Assembly: GCA_964522665.1 (NCBI GenBank)
Contig: CAZFVY010000003.1
Location: 62,001-126,000, forward strand
DNA length: 64,000 nucleotides
Direction of reading: 5' to 3'
Origin: CAZFVY01 sp964522665
GTDB lineage: Bacteria > Verrucomicrobiota > Verrucomicrobiia > Limisphaerales > CAZFVY01
Each line of letters starts with the position of its first letter. Position 1 is the first letter of the stretch. Under the pieces are notes generated by a model. It was given only the letters and a program-made list of their open reading frames with translations, was not told where the DNA came from and did no database searches. Made by a program: the position numbers and the translations under genes. Below are positions 1 to 10,800 of the stretch, one piece after another.

Positions 1-298
1 GCTCGTGGTATCGCGGGCCGCCGTGGACCACGCGATGTCCGACCGCGGCGATGCCTCCAGCGGGAACCTGCGAGTGAATCCAGTCCATCAACGCGGCAAG
101 CGCGGCGGCATGATCGGGGGCCGAAATCTTACTTGAGGTTGGCGCGCCTCCAATTGGCTTCACCACAAACGTCGCGTCCGGGAGGCCGATGCGATCGATC
201 TTTCCCTCCAGCGCTCGCCGCGGCGGCTCCAACGCGTCAAAGAGCGCGAACTTGACGCTCGAGGAACCCGCGTTGATGACCCACAACATCTTTTGCAT
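1..298 (-). CDS. ackA: Acetate kinase, N-terminal part (runs off the left edge)
   Basis: Only the first 99 codons are in the window. The translation opens with INAGSSSVKF, the phosphate-binding signature of the acetate/butyrate kinase family, and near the window edge carries GHRVVHGG, the second conserved block of AckA. The enzyme interconverts acetate + ATP and acetyl phosphate in the cytoplasm, in overflow metabolism. Two starts are possible: ATG at 298, only 2 nt after an AGGA box (304-301), and ATG at 289, with an 11-nt spacer from the same box. The spacing favours 289, but both give a normal N-terminus. The gene lies 144 bp downstream of the glycosyltransferase on the same strand. It is most likely a housekeeping gene marking the cluster's left border. 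Butyrate kinase is the main alternative. Confidence 0.88.
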   Translation of the reverse strand, partial: MQKMLWVINAGSSSVKFALFDALEPPRRALEGKIDRIGLPDATFVVKPIGGAPTSSKISAPDHAAALAALMDWIHSQVPAGGIAAVGHRVVHGGPRYHE

Positions 299-442
299 CT
301 TCCTGGTCGGCGCCCGGACGGCGGGCGCCTTGGAGGTAGTCTCTCCCAATTGTGGGTGGTTTCGTCAACGCAATCTGCTGACTCTTTTCTGGCGCTGAAG
401 GCCGGCGCGGCGCTGACTTCCTCGGTTGCCTCGCCGGGCCGG
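299..442. other. Intergenic spacer with GC hairpin upstream of ackA
   Basis: This 144-bp gap separates the glycosyltransferase stop from ackA. It holds a perfect 8-bp inverted repeat (309-316 GGCGCCCG, 322-329 CGGGCGCC, 5-nt loop). On the transcribed minus strand the hairpin sits 4 nt upstream of the AGGA box of ackA. No T-run follows it, so it does not look like a classical intrinsic terminator. It could be a leader hairpin or just GC-rich sequence. Confidence 0.3.
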
Positions 443-1786
443 TCAACCCCGTTGCGCTGGGCTGAGCGTCTGGCTCGCGAGAGATTCGATTAGTTTGATT
501 CCGGGCTGCTCGCGCGCCACCGCCTCGAACTCGGCCGCCATTGCCGCGAGGCGCGCGGGATAGGCGGGATTGCTCAATACCTGTTCGAGTAGGCCGCGAA
601 TGACCAGCGGTTGCGCCTGCTTCAGCGATTGCATTACGCCGAGTCCGTGAAATTGCGCCCGGGCCGCGGCGCCGGGTTGGTCGAAGGTGACCGGAAAAAT
701 AACCATGGGGACGCGAAAGTGGACGCACTCACGAATTGAATTGATGCCGCCATGGGTGATCATCGCGGCGCTGCGCTTCAGCAAGGCGAGTTGCGGGGCC
801 CGATTGACCAGAATGGCGTCCGGCGGTACATCCGTGAAGCCTCCCGCTTGCAGACGATCGCCGAGGTTCAAGACCAGTTGCCAGTCTGGCCGACCCGCGA
901 AGGCCCGCAGCACGTCTTGGAAAAAGGCGCGGCTCGCATGGATGCTTCCCAGCGAGCAGTAGATCAGTTTTTTCCGCGGATCGATCCGGTCCCAGGCGAA
1001 TTCCGGTTCCTGGCGGTCGTGATCGACTTCGCCTTCCACATAGTGGCGCCGGGGAACTTCCGGCCCCGGAAAATCAAACGCCTTCGGAAATAAGATCAAT
1101 TCCGGCAGTTCCAACAATGCCGAGAATACGCTTCTAAAATTCAACCGAGCGACCGGATAGCCGCACACGCGCGCCAGTTCGCGCGTGCACGCGAGCCAAT
1201 CGTAGCCGAATCTCGCGACGGTTTGCGTCGTGACGATCAGCCGTCGCCGCGCGAAAAAAGACCGCCACGCCCAACGCACGCGCCAGCGCGCCCAGGTCGT
1301 CCGCCCCGGCGCCAAGGCGGTGAAACAGGGCGGCCGGGAGGGGTCGTCCCACGGTGGCATCGTGGTGTGAAGATAGACGCATTTGAGACCGGCCTTGTGG
1401 GCCAGCAGCGCCCAGGTGGGACGATGCGAACCGTCCAGGACCAGCGCGTCGGCGCCGAGCTTCGCCAGCGCCAATTCAAATTCGGCGAACCCACCGCGAA
1501 TCAAAAAGCGAAAATGATCCCGGCTTTCGAGGATGATCCGGCGTTGGTTCTGAAATGACCGCCAAAAGCCCGAGCCGCCCGCCCGCCACCGCTGCATGTA
1601 GCCCTTCGGAAACCACTGCTCGTAGATGGCGTCAAATTCAAACCCGCGTGGCGCCACGAACTCCTCGCTGTCTCGCATACCCACGAACACCACCCGGTGA
1701 CCCCGGGCACGGAGAACGCTGGCCAAATTGAGCGCGCCGTTCATCGGCCCGGCCAGTGGCATCATGCAAAACGCGATCGTGGACAT
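443..1786 (-). CDS. GT1-family (UGT/MGT-like) glycosyltransferase
   Basis: The 447-residue protein has the size and two-lobed layout of GT-B glycosyltransferases. The N-terminus shows the acceptor-side pattern (G..N....A..L..RGH.V.FVG). Near residues 341-352 is the GT1 nucleotide-sugar signature ITHGGINSIRE, followed by a P..IFP...DQ block. Such enzymes move a sugar from a UDP- or dTDP-sugar to a hydroxyl of a macrolide, lipid or peptide. The start is placed at ATG 1786; an in-frame TTG at 1792 is the alternative, and no clear Shine-Dalgarno box precedes either. The gene begins 24 bp after the NRPS stop on the same strand, which suggests co-transcription and glycosylation of the cluster's product; plausible sites are Ser, Thr or Tyr side chains or a polyketide hydroxyl. 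The sugar cannot be read from the sequence. Confidence 0.85.
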   Translation of the reverse strand: MSTIAFCMMPLAGPMNGALNLASVLRARGHRVVFVGMRDSEEFVAPRGFEFDAIYEQWFPKGYMQRWRAGGSGFWRSFQNQRRIILESRDHFRFLIRGGFAEFELALAKLGADALVLDGSHRPTWALLAHKAGLKCVYLHTTMPPWDDPSRPPCFTALAPGRTTWARWRVRWAWRSFFARRRLIVTTQTVARFGYDWLACTRELARVCGYPVARLNFRSVFSALLELPELILFPKAFDFPGPEVPRRHYVEGEVDHDRQEPEFAWDRIDPRKKLIYCSLGSIHASRAFFQDVLRAFAGRPDWQLVLNLGDRLQAGGFTDVPPDAILVNRAPQLALLKRSAAMITHGGINSIRECVHFRVPMVIFPVTFDQPGAAARAQFHGLGVMQSLKQAQPLVIRGLLEQVLSNPAYPARLAAMAAEFEAVAREQPGIKLIESLASQTLSPAQRG

Positions 1787-1810
1787 GGGCAATCGTTTCG
1801 CGCGCCAGCG

Positions 1811-4800
1811 TCAGGAACCAAGACGGTACGCGAGGCGTTCGGCCAGAATCGTGACGCCGGGCGAGGTCATCATGGTTAGATGATTGCCCGGCACGCGATC
1901 GACAGAAACCGCTCCCAGCGCAAATCGGTCCCAGCCCCAGGCGTCGTCGTCGCCCGAGCCTTCCAGGGTCGGCGAGATTTCCGCCGCCCGAAAGAGCGCG
2001 AGCTCGACGGTTGGTTCTGAGTGCGGATTATAGTGCATTTCGGCCTGCGCCCGGTAAACGTTCGCCAACCCGCGGAGTTCCTTCACTTCCGCGCTCGGCG
2101 GCACGATCCCGGCCGCCTTGAGCCGCTCCGTGAGCCACGCCAGTTGTTCCTCCCAATTCATTCCCGCCAAGTCCTCCGCGGACAAATCGAGTTTCTGCTG
2201 GTGAAGCTCCGCGAGCACATGGCCAATCTCCTGTATCCACTCGCGGTCGGCTCTTGGCTCCGGGCGGGGCGCTGGCGTCTCGCTAGGCGCCGGCGTGTCG
2301 AGGACCGCGAGCAACGCTACTTCATGGCGCTGAGCCTGCAATTGGCGGGCCATCTCGAACGCGACGTAACTCCCGAAAGAATGGCCTCCCAGGAAGAACG
2401 GCCCGCGCGGTTGGGCCTCGAGCAACGCTTTGACGTTCGCCGCCGCGATCTCCTCGATGGACGCGTGCGGGCGTTGCTCGCCATCAAGTCCCACCGCCTG
2501 AAAAGCGTGGAATGGTTGGCCATGCGCCGCCAGCGCGGCGGCCAGCGCGTGGAAATAAAGTGGATTTCCGCCAGTGCCCGGCACGCAGAAAAAAGGCGGC
2601 TTCACGCCGCGCGGTTGAATCGTAACGAGCGGTGACCAGACCGCTCGCAGTTCCTTGCGCTCGATTGCCTCGGCCAACTCGGCGATGGTCGAATGCTGAA
2701 AGAGCGTGGCCAGTGGCAGCTGTTGTCCGAACTCATGTTTGACCAGGGCCATCAGGCGCACCGCCCGCATCGAGTGCCCGCCCAGCTCGAAAAAGCCGTC
2801 GTTGACTCCGACCTGCTTCAACCCGAGGACCGCGCCCCATATCTCCGCCAGCCGCGTCTCCGTGGCCGTTCGCGGGGCCACATAGCCAGTTGTCGCCCGT
2901 GCCGAGTCCGGCGCCGGCAACAAGCGCCGCTCGACCTTGCCGTGGGCGTTCCGAGGCAACGTCGAGAGGATCACGAACACCGTCGGGACCATGTGCTCCG
3001 GCAGCCGCTGCATCAGCCAGGCGCGCAGGTCGGCCGCCGTCGGCGTTTGCCCCCCGACCGGCACGACGTAGCCGGCCAGGTATTGGTCGCCCACGTCTGT
3101 CGCGCTCGTTGACGACCCACGTAAAATCGCGGCGGCTTCTCTGATCCCCGGATATTGGCTCAACACGGACTCGATCTCACCGAGTTCAATGCGGAACCCG
3201 CGCCATTTCACTTGGTGATCCACGCGGCCAAGGAATTCAATTGGCCCGACGCCACCGTTCTCCCCGGGAAGCCAGCGCGCGAGGTCGCCCGTCCGGTACA
3301 TCCGCGCCCCGGCGTTATGGCTAAAGGGATCGGGCACGAATCGTTCCGCCGTCGGGGCGGGTTGGCCCAGGTACCCGCGGGACACCTGCGGTCCGCCGAC
3401 GCACAATTCACCCGCCACGCCAATCGGCGCCGGCTGGTCCTCCGGGTCCAGGATGTAAACCCGCGAATTCAATAACGCGCTGCCGATGTGGGCCGCGCGC
3501 TGGCCAAGTGACCAAAGACCGGCCGTTACCTGCACCGTGGTTTCGGTCGGGCCGTAAGCGTTAAGAAGTCGTCGCCCTCGCGCCCAACGTTTCATCGCGT
3601 CCACGGCGGGCGTCTCTCCGCCGACCGTCAGCGCCCGCAATTCGGGCAGTTCCTCGAAAGGCAGAAGCGGCAAAAGCGAACCGCTCAACTGCGCGTGGGT
3701 GATCCGCTGCTCTCGCATCAGTTCGATCAACTCGGCTCCCGGCATGGCCGCCGCGGGTGGACAAAGGCATAACGTTGCCCCCGAAGCCAAGGTCATCACC
3801 ACGTCAGCCGTCCCGACGTCAAAGCCCAAGGAAAGAAACTGCAATACCCGGCTGTCCGGCGTCAGAGCGTACAAATCAATCGTCGCCTGAATCAGATTGC
3901 CGAGGTTCTGGTGACTTACCACGACCCCTTTCGGACGTCCGGTTGACCCAGACGTATAGATCACGTAGGCGGCGCTGGCCGGCGGCCGCGCGAAAGTTGG
4001 ATTGCTCTCCGAACCGGCTTCGCTCTCAAGTTCGCCGATGCGCCGCACCATCAAACTTGGTGACGACGGTAGATTCAACTGTTCCGGCTCCGCGAGCGCC
4101 ACCGTGGGACGGCAGTCGGCCACCATGTACGCGAGGCGTTCGGCGGGATACGCCGGATCAAGCGGCACATAGGCCGCGCCCGATTTGAGAATACCGACGA
4201 TCCCAACGATCGTCTCCAGATTGCGCGCGACGCACAATCCGACCCGGGCTTCCGGGCCTACGCCGCGTCGGCGCAGTGCGTGAGCCAGGCGATTCGCGCG
4301 CCGATTCAGTTCCGCGTAGGTAATGCTCACGTCGCCAGAGACCACCGCCTCGCGGTTCGGTCCGGTCGCGACCTGGGCCTCGAAACGTTCAATGAACGTA
4401 GGTTCCGCGGCCGGCGGGAGCGCCGCCGCCGAGCCTTCATGCGGCAGTCTCCGCCGTTCGTCCTCCGTAAGCCAGGGCAAGGCCATCGCCGGCCGATCAT
4501 TTTGGCCGGGCATCGCCCGCAGCATTTCGGTGAAATGGCCGATCATCCGTTCGATCGTCGTCGCGTCGAACAGGTCAGTATTGTATTCGGCGAGGCCGCT
4601 CATGCCGTCTGCGGTCGCCTGCACGGAGACCGTCAAATCAAATTTTGCGGAGACCGACTCTTGTGGCAGCGAAGCCAACTCCAAGCCGGGCAATTCCAGC
4701 CCGCCCGCCTCCGCGTTTTGCAGGGCGAACATGACTTGGAACAGCGGCGCGTGACTTAGATTGCGCCGCGGCTGCAGAATTTCAACCAACCGCTCGAACG

Positions 4801-7800
4801 GCACATCCTGGTGCGCGTACGCCTCGAGGCAGGTCTGCCTCACTTGCCGGATCAACTCGGCAACGCTGGTTGATCGTTCTAAGCGGACGCGCAGCGCCAA
4901 CGTGTTGACGAAAAACCCAATCAGCGGCTCAAGTTCGCTGCGATTGCGATTCGCGATGGGCGTGCCGATGACGACGTCATCCGCGCGGCCATAACGAGCG
5001 AGCAAAGCGGCAAAACCGGCCAGCAGCGTCATAAAAAGCGTGGCGCCGGTGTCGCGGCTAAGCTGCTGGAGTTGCTGGGTCGTCGCCGCGTCCAATTTGA
5101 ACGCGAGGATGCTGCCGCGGTACGTCTGGGTTGCCGGGCGCGGACGGTCCAGGGGCAGCGCCAAAAGCTCCGGCGCCGCGTCAAGCTTGGTCTTCCAATA
5201 GGCCAGTTGCGCGCCGATCGCCTCGCTGTCGATCCATTCCCGTTGCCAGCGCGCATAGTCGGCGTATTGAATCGCGGGTTCGGGGATGGCGGGCGGGCGC
5301 CCCCCGATTCGTCCGGCGTACGCCGCCGAAAGCTCGCGCGCGAAAACGCCGATGGACCACGCGTCGGCGGCGATGTGATGCAGCGTAATGAGCAAAACGT
5401 GCGACGCCTCTCCAAGGCGCAGCAAGGTCACTCGTAGCGGCCAGTCGCGTGCCAGGTCAAACGGGCGCTGCGCCTCGGCGGCCACTTGTCGCGCGACCGC
5501 GGACGCCTGATCGGCTTCAGTCGATTCGGCGATGGGGATGACCTGCCAGATCAAACGCTCCGGCGGGCAAATGACCTGGACCGGTTCACCGTCCACCTCA
5601 GCGAAAATAGTTCGCAACGATTCATGACGGCGGACGATTTCCGTCACCGACCACTCCAGGGCGGCGACGTCGAGCGCTCCGGTCAAACGAATCGCCGCGG
5701 GCAGGTTGTATGTCGCGGTCGGCCCGGCCAGCCGATCCAAAAACCACAGACGCTGCTGCGCGAACGAGAGCGGCGCGCGGCCGTCACGCAAAGATCGGAC
5801 GATGGGCGCGAGGGCGGGTGGTCGATCGCCGCGGCTCGTTTCAATCCGCGCGGCGAGTTCGGCAATCGTCGGCGACTCGAACAGCGCCCGCACGGGCAAC
5901 TCGATGCCAAACCAATCGCGCGCGCGCGACATGACGCGAGTGGCAATTAACGAATGTCCGCCCAGTTCAAAAAAGTTCTGGTGAATGCCCACCAGTTCGA
6001 TCCCGAGCAGTTCCGACCAAAGAATGACCAGTAATTCCTCCGCCGCGGTTCGTGGCGGGGCGTAAACATTGTTTACGTCCGGTTCGTCAAGCAGCGTGTC
6101 TGGCCGGGGCAATCTTTTGCGGTCGATTTTACCGCTCGCGGTCAGGGGCGCCGCCGCGAGCGTGATGAACGCCGACGGAATCATGTATTCCGCCAGTTGA
6201 CCGCGCAGCCATTTCCGCAGTTCTCCGGGACTGACCGGCGTCCGGGGCGCGATGTACGCGATCAGGCGTTTGGCGTCCGCGCCGGCTCCACGCCGTGGAT
6301 CGGGAATCGCCAGCGCCACGGCGCCTTGCACGGCGGGATGTCGGGCGAGGACCGATTCGATCTCCCCCAGTTCGATCCGCAGGCCGCGAATCTTAACCTG
6401 ATGATCAAGCCGTCCGAGGAATTCGATGTTGCCGTCGGGCAGATGCCGGACCAAATCGCCGGTCCGATAAAGCCGCTCACCGGGAGAATTCGCGAACGGG
6501 CTAGGCACAAAACGCTCGGCGGTCAGCGACGGACGCTTCAAGTAACCACGCGCCAACTGCACGCCGCCCAGGTAGAGTTCACCGACGGCGCCAATCGGGA
6601 CCGGCTCAAGCCGCGGGTCGAGGATGTACGTCTGCGTATTGGCGATGGGCCGCCCGATCGGCGCCGTCGCGCGTTCCAGCCCGTGTTCGCACCGCCACCA
6701 GGTCACATCCACCGCCGCCTCCGTGGGCCCGTAGAGATTGTGCCATTCCGCCCAGGGCAAACGCGCCAAAGCCCGGGCGGTCAGCGGCGCGGACAACGCC
6801 TCACCACTGCAGAAAACCATGCGAATGGAGGCCAGTTCCCCCGACCCCGGCTCCTCCAGAAACGTTTCGAGTGGGGACGGCACGAAATGCAGCACGGTGA
6901 TCTTCTCTCTCGCGATCAATTTCACCAATTCCGCGTTTTCGCGATGCGTTCCGGGCGGGGCAATGACCAGCCGCGCGCCCGTCTGCAGCGGCCAGAAGAA
7001 TTCCCAAACGGAGACATCGAAGCTGTAGGGCGTCTTTTGCAAAACGCGATCTTCCGGCGCCAATCGATGCGCCTCCTGCATCCAGAGTAACCGGTTGCAG
7101 ACGCTGCGATGGGTGATGAGAACGCCCTTCGGTTGTCCCGTCGAGCCGGAGGTGTAGATCACGTACGCCGCGTTGTCGGGGCCCGCGCGCGGCTGGAGAT
7201 TGTGCGCCGGCTCGAGTTCCAGGCGCATCTCGTCCGTGTCCAGCACCCCGATCTCCGCGCGGCCAGCCGGAATCGAATGCTTCCAGCGCCGTTGAGTCAG
7301 AACCACGTCGAGTCCGGCGTCTTCGATCAAAAAACCGATTCGTTCCGCGGGCAGCTCCGGGTCCAGCGGCAGATAGGCGCCGCCCGCCTTGAGGATGCCG
7401 TAGAGGGCGATCACCATTTCAAACGAACGTTCAAGGCAAACTCCCACCAGCGTCTCCGCGCCGACGCCGCGCTTACGAAGCCAATGAGCAAGATGGTTCG
7501 CGCGGGCGTTGAATTCATGGTAGGTCAGCGTCTCGCCGCCGAACACCAGCGCGCAACCGTCGGGGCTTTGCGTGACCTGCCGCTCGAAAAGTTGCGGCAA
7601 CGTCACCTCGCGCGGGTAGTTCACCGCGGTCGCGTTCCAGTCCACGATGATTCGCTGGCGCTCCTCGGCGTCCAACAGTGGCAGCGCCGCGACCCGTCTG
7701 CTCGGTTGCGCCGTCATGCCGGAGAGCAGGGTGCGATAATGGCTGAGCAGTTGGCGGGCCGTGGAGTCCTCGAAAAGCTCCGCGTCGAATTCCAGGACGC

Positions 7801-10800
7801 CGCTGATTTTTCCGTCGGCTTCCAGCAGCGAGAGCGTAAGTTCGAATTTGGCGGCGCCGGTCTCCTGCGGCAAACTCGACACTTCGAGGCCGGGCATCAC
7901 GAGTTCTTCATCGGGCGTGTTGCGCATGACGAACATCGCTTGAAAGAACGGGGTTTGATTCAGGTTCCGTTCCGGTTGCAGTTCTTCGACCAATTGCTCA
8001 AACGGCAAGTCTTGATGCGCGTAGGCCTCCAAGCAAGTCTGTCGGCCACGCGCCAGCAATTCGGTAACCGTCGGGTCGCCCGCGAGCGAGACCCGCAAGG
8101 GCAGCGTATTGGCGAAGAAGCCGATCAAAGGCTCCAGTTCGGCGCGGGGCCGATTCGCAATCGGCGTGCCGACGACCAAATCCTCCTGCCCGCTGTAGCG
8201 GGAGAGGAGCGCCGCGAAGCCGGCGTAGAGCGTCATGAATAGCGTCGTTTGCGTCGCCCGGCCGAGCGTTCGCAGTCGGCCCGTCAATTCGGCGTCGATT
8301 TCAAATCGTTCGATCCGGCCCGGATATTTTCGCGCCGCTGGGATTGGGCGGTCCGTCGGAATCATCGACCGGCTCGGCGCGCCATCCAGGCGGTTGCGCC
8401 AGTAGTCAAGTTGCGCCTGTCGCACGTTCCCGGCAAACCAGTCGCGCTGCCACACCGCGTAATCGCCATACTGGACGTTGAGCGCTGGCAACGGCGAAAC
8501 CTCACTTTGGGCGTACGCGGCGTAAAGCGCGCGCATCTCCCGCAGCAAGACGCCCATCGACCAACCATCGGAAATACTGTGGTGCAGGTTTATCAGCAAA
8601 ATGTGCGCGGTGTCGTCGAGGATGATTAGCGTGCAGCGCCAGAGCAGCGTTCCCTTAAGGTCGAATGGCCGGCGCGCTTCCTCGGCGGCGAGTCGCCGCG
8701 CCTCTTGGTCACGCTCCGGCGGCGGAAGGGAGCTTAAATCAACCGCTGGAAGCGCGAACGGCGTTGGTTCGTCGATGACTTGAATCGGCTCACCATCGAC
8801 TTCCGCGAACCGCGTGCGCAACGTTTCATGGCGTTCGATGATTTCCTGAAAAGCTTGAAAGAGGGCGTCGCGGCGCAGGGGGCCGCGCAGGCGGGCGGCG
8901 CCGGGCATGTTGTAGAGGGCCGAGGGGCCGTGCAACTCCTCCAGGAACCAGAGCCGCCGCTGGGCGAAGGACAAGGGCCGGGGGCCGCCGGCCGGCTGGC
9001 GCGTGATCGGCGGCGCGGGCGTCTGCCCGGCCCGGCCCGCGGCCGCCAGGCGCGCGGCGTAGTCGCTCAGCCGCGGCGCCTCGAACACCGCCTGGAGCGG
9101 CAACTCCACCCCCAGCGCCGCCCGCGCCTGCGAGACCATCTGCGCCGCCAGCAACGAATGGCCGCCCAATTCGAAAAAGTTCGCCGTCCGCCCCACCGCC
9201 TCCACCCCCAGCAACCGCTGCCAAATCTGCCCCAAAATCTCCTCGGTCGCCGTCCAGGCGCCCGGCTGGCTTTCGTCCACTTCCGTCACGCGGCGCGGCG
9301 CGGGCAGTTTCTTGCGATCGACCTTGCCGCTGGCCGTCAACGGCAGCGCGGGCAGGAACACAAAGGCCGTCGGCACCATGTAACCGGGCAGACGCCGGCC
9401 CAGTTCCAGGCGCAACGCCTCCGGGTCGGTCGCGCCGACCACGTAGGCCACCAGTTGCTGGCCTTCCTCGCGCAGCGTCACCACCGCCTCGCGCACCCCG
9501 GCGCAACGGTTGAGCAGCGATTCGATCTCGCCCAATTCCACCCGGTAACCCCGCAGCTTGACTTGATGGTCGATCCGGCCCAGGAACTCCAGACTCCCGT
9601 CCCGCCGGTACCGCGCCAAATCGCCCGAGCGGTACAACCGCGCGCCCGGTTCCCGGCCAAACGGGTCGGGGACGAACTTCTCGGCGGTCAACTCGGGCCG
9701 GTTCAGGTAACCCCGCGCCAGGCCCCATCCGCCGACGCAGACCTCGCCCGGCACGCCCGTCGGCAGCAGGTCGCCGCGCGGGTCCAACAGATAGATCGTC
9801 GTGGTCGGGATCGGCCCGCCCACGTTGCTGACGTTGTCCCGCAGGTCTTCGGGCGTCACTTCGCGGAAGGTCGCGTGCACGGTGGTTTCGGTGATCCCGT
9901 ACATGTTGATCAGCCGCGTGTCCGGATAGGCCGCCCGCCAGGCGGCCAATTGCGCCGGTTGCAACGCCTCGCCCCCGAAGATCACGTAACGCACGGCCAA
10001 ATTCGTCCCCGGCGCCTGCAACGCTTCGGCGGCCAAGGCGTAAAAGGCGGTCGGCACCTGGTTGAGCACGGTGACCCGTTCCTGAACCAACAGCTCGAGG
10101 AACCGGCGCGGGTCTTGCGTGATCGCCTTGGGGACCACCACGACTTTGCCCCCGTAGAACAAGGCTCCGTACATCTCCCACACCGAGAAGTCGAAGCCGA
10201 AGGAATGGAACAGGGTCCAGACATCCTCCGGTCCGAACTGGAACTGGAAGCGGTCGTTCTCCATGAGCCGGATCACCTGGCGATGCTCGAGCAACACGCC
10301 CTTGGGCCGTCCGGTCGAGCCGGAGGTGTAAATGCAATAGGCCAGATGGCCGGGACCGGCCAGATCGGTTACCGGCGCGCTGGAGTAATCGGCCAGCGCG
10401 TCGCGGTCCCAGAGCAGGCAGGCGCCCTGGTCGGCGGGAAAGCGTTCGCGCAACGCGGAACTGGTAATCAGGTGGCGCAGGCCCGAGTCCTGCGTCATGA
10501 ACGTGAGCCGTTCCGGCGGAAAGTCCGGGTCGAGGTTCAGGTAGGCGCCGCCAGCCTTCAAGATGCCGAGCATCGCCACGATCATCGACTCGGAGCGGTC
10601 CAGGCAGAGGCCGACCAGTTGATCCGGTTGCAAGTCTTGCGCGCGCAGGTAATGGGCCACGCGATTGGCTTGCTGGTCCAACTCGCGATAGGTCAACGTC
10701 CGTCCGGCGCACGCCACGGCGATCCGTTCGGGCGTTTGATTCACTTGTCGTTCGAAGCGTTGGTGGATCGTCAGGCCGGTTTCGTATTGGGCGGCGGTGG

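Noticed and set aside
309..329. Hairpin upstream of ackA as cluster terminator
   Set aside because: No T-run follows on the minus strand and it sits directly before the ackA ribosome-binding site, so a terminator call is not supported.
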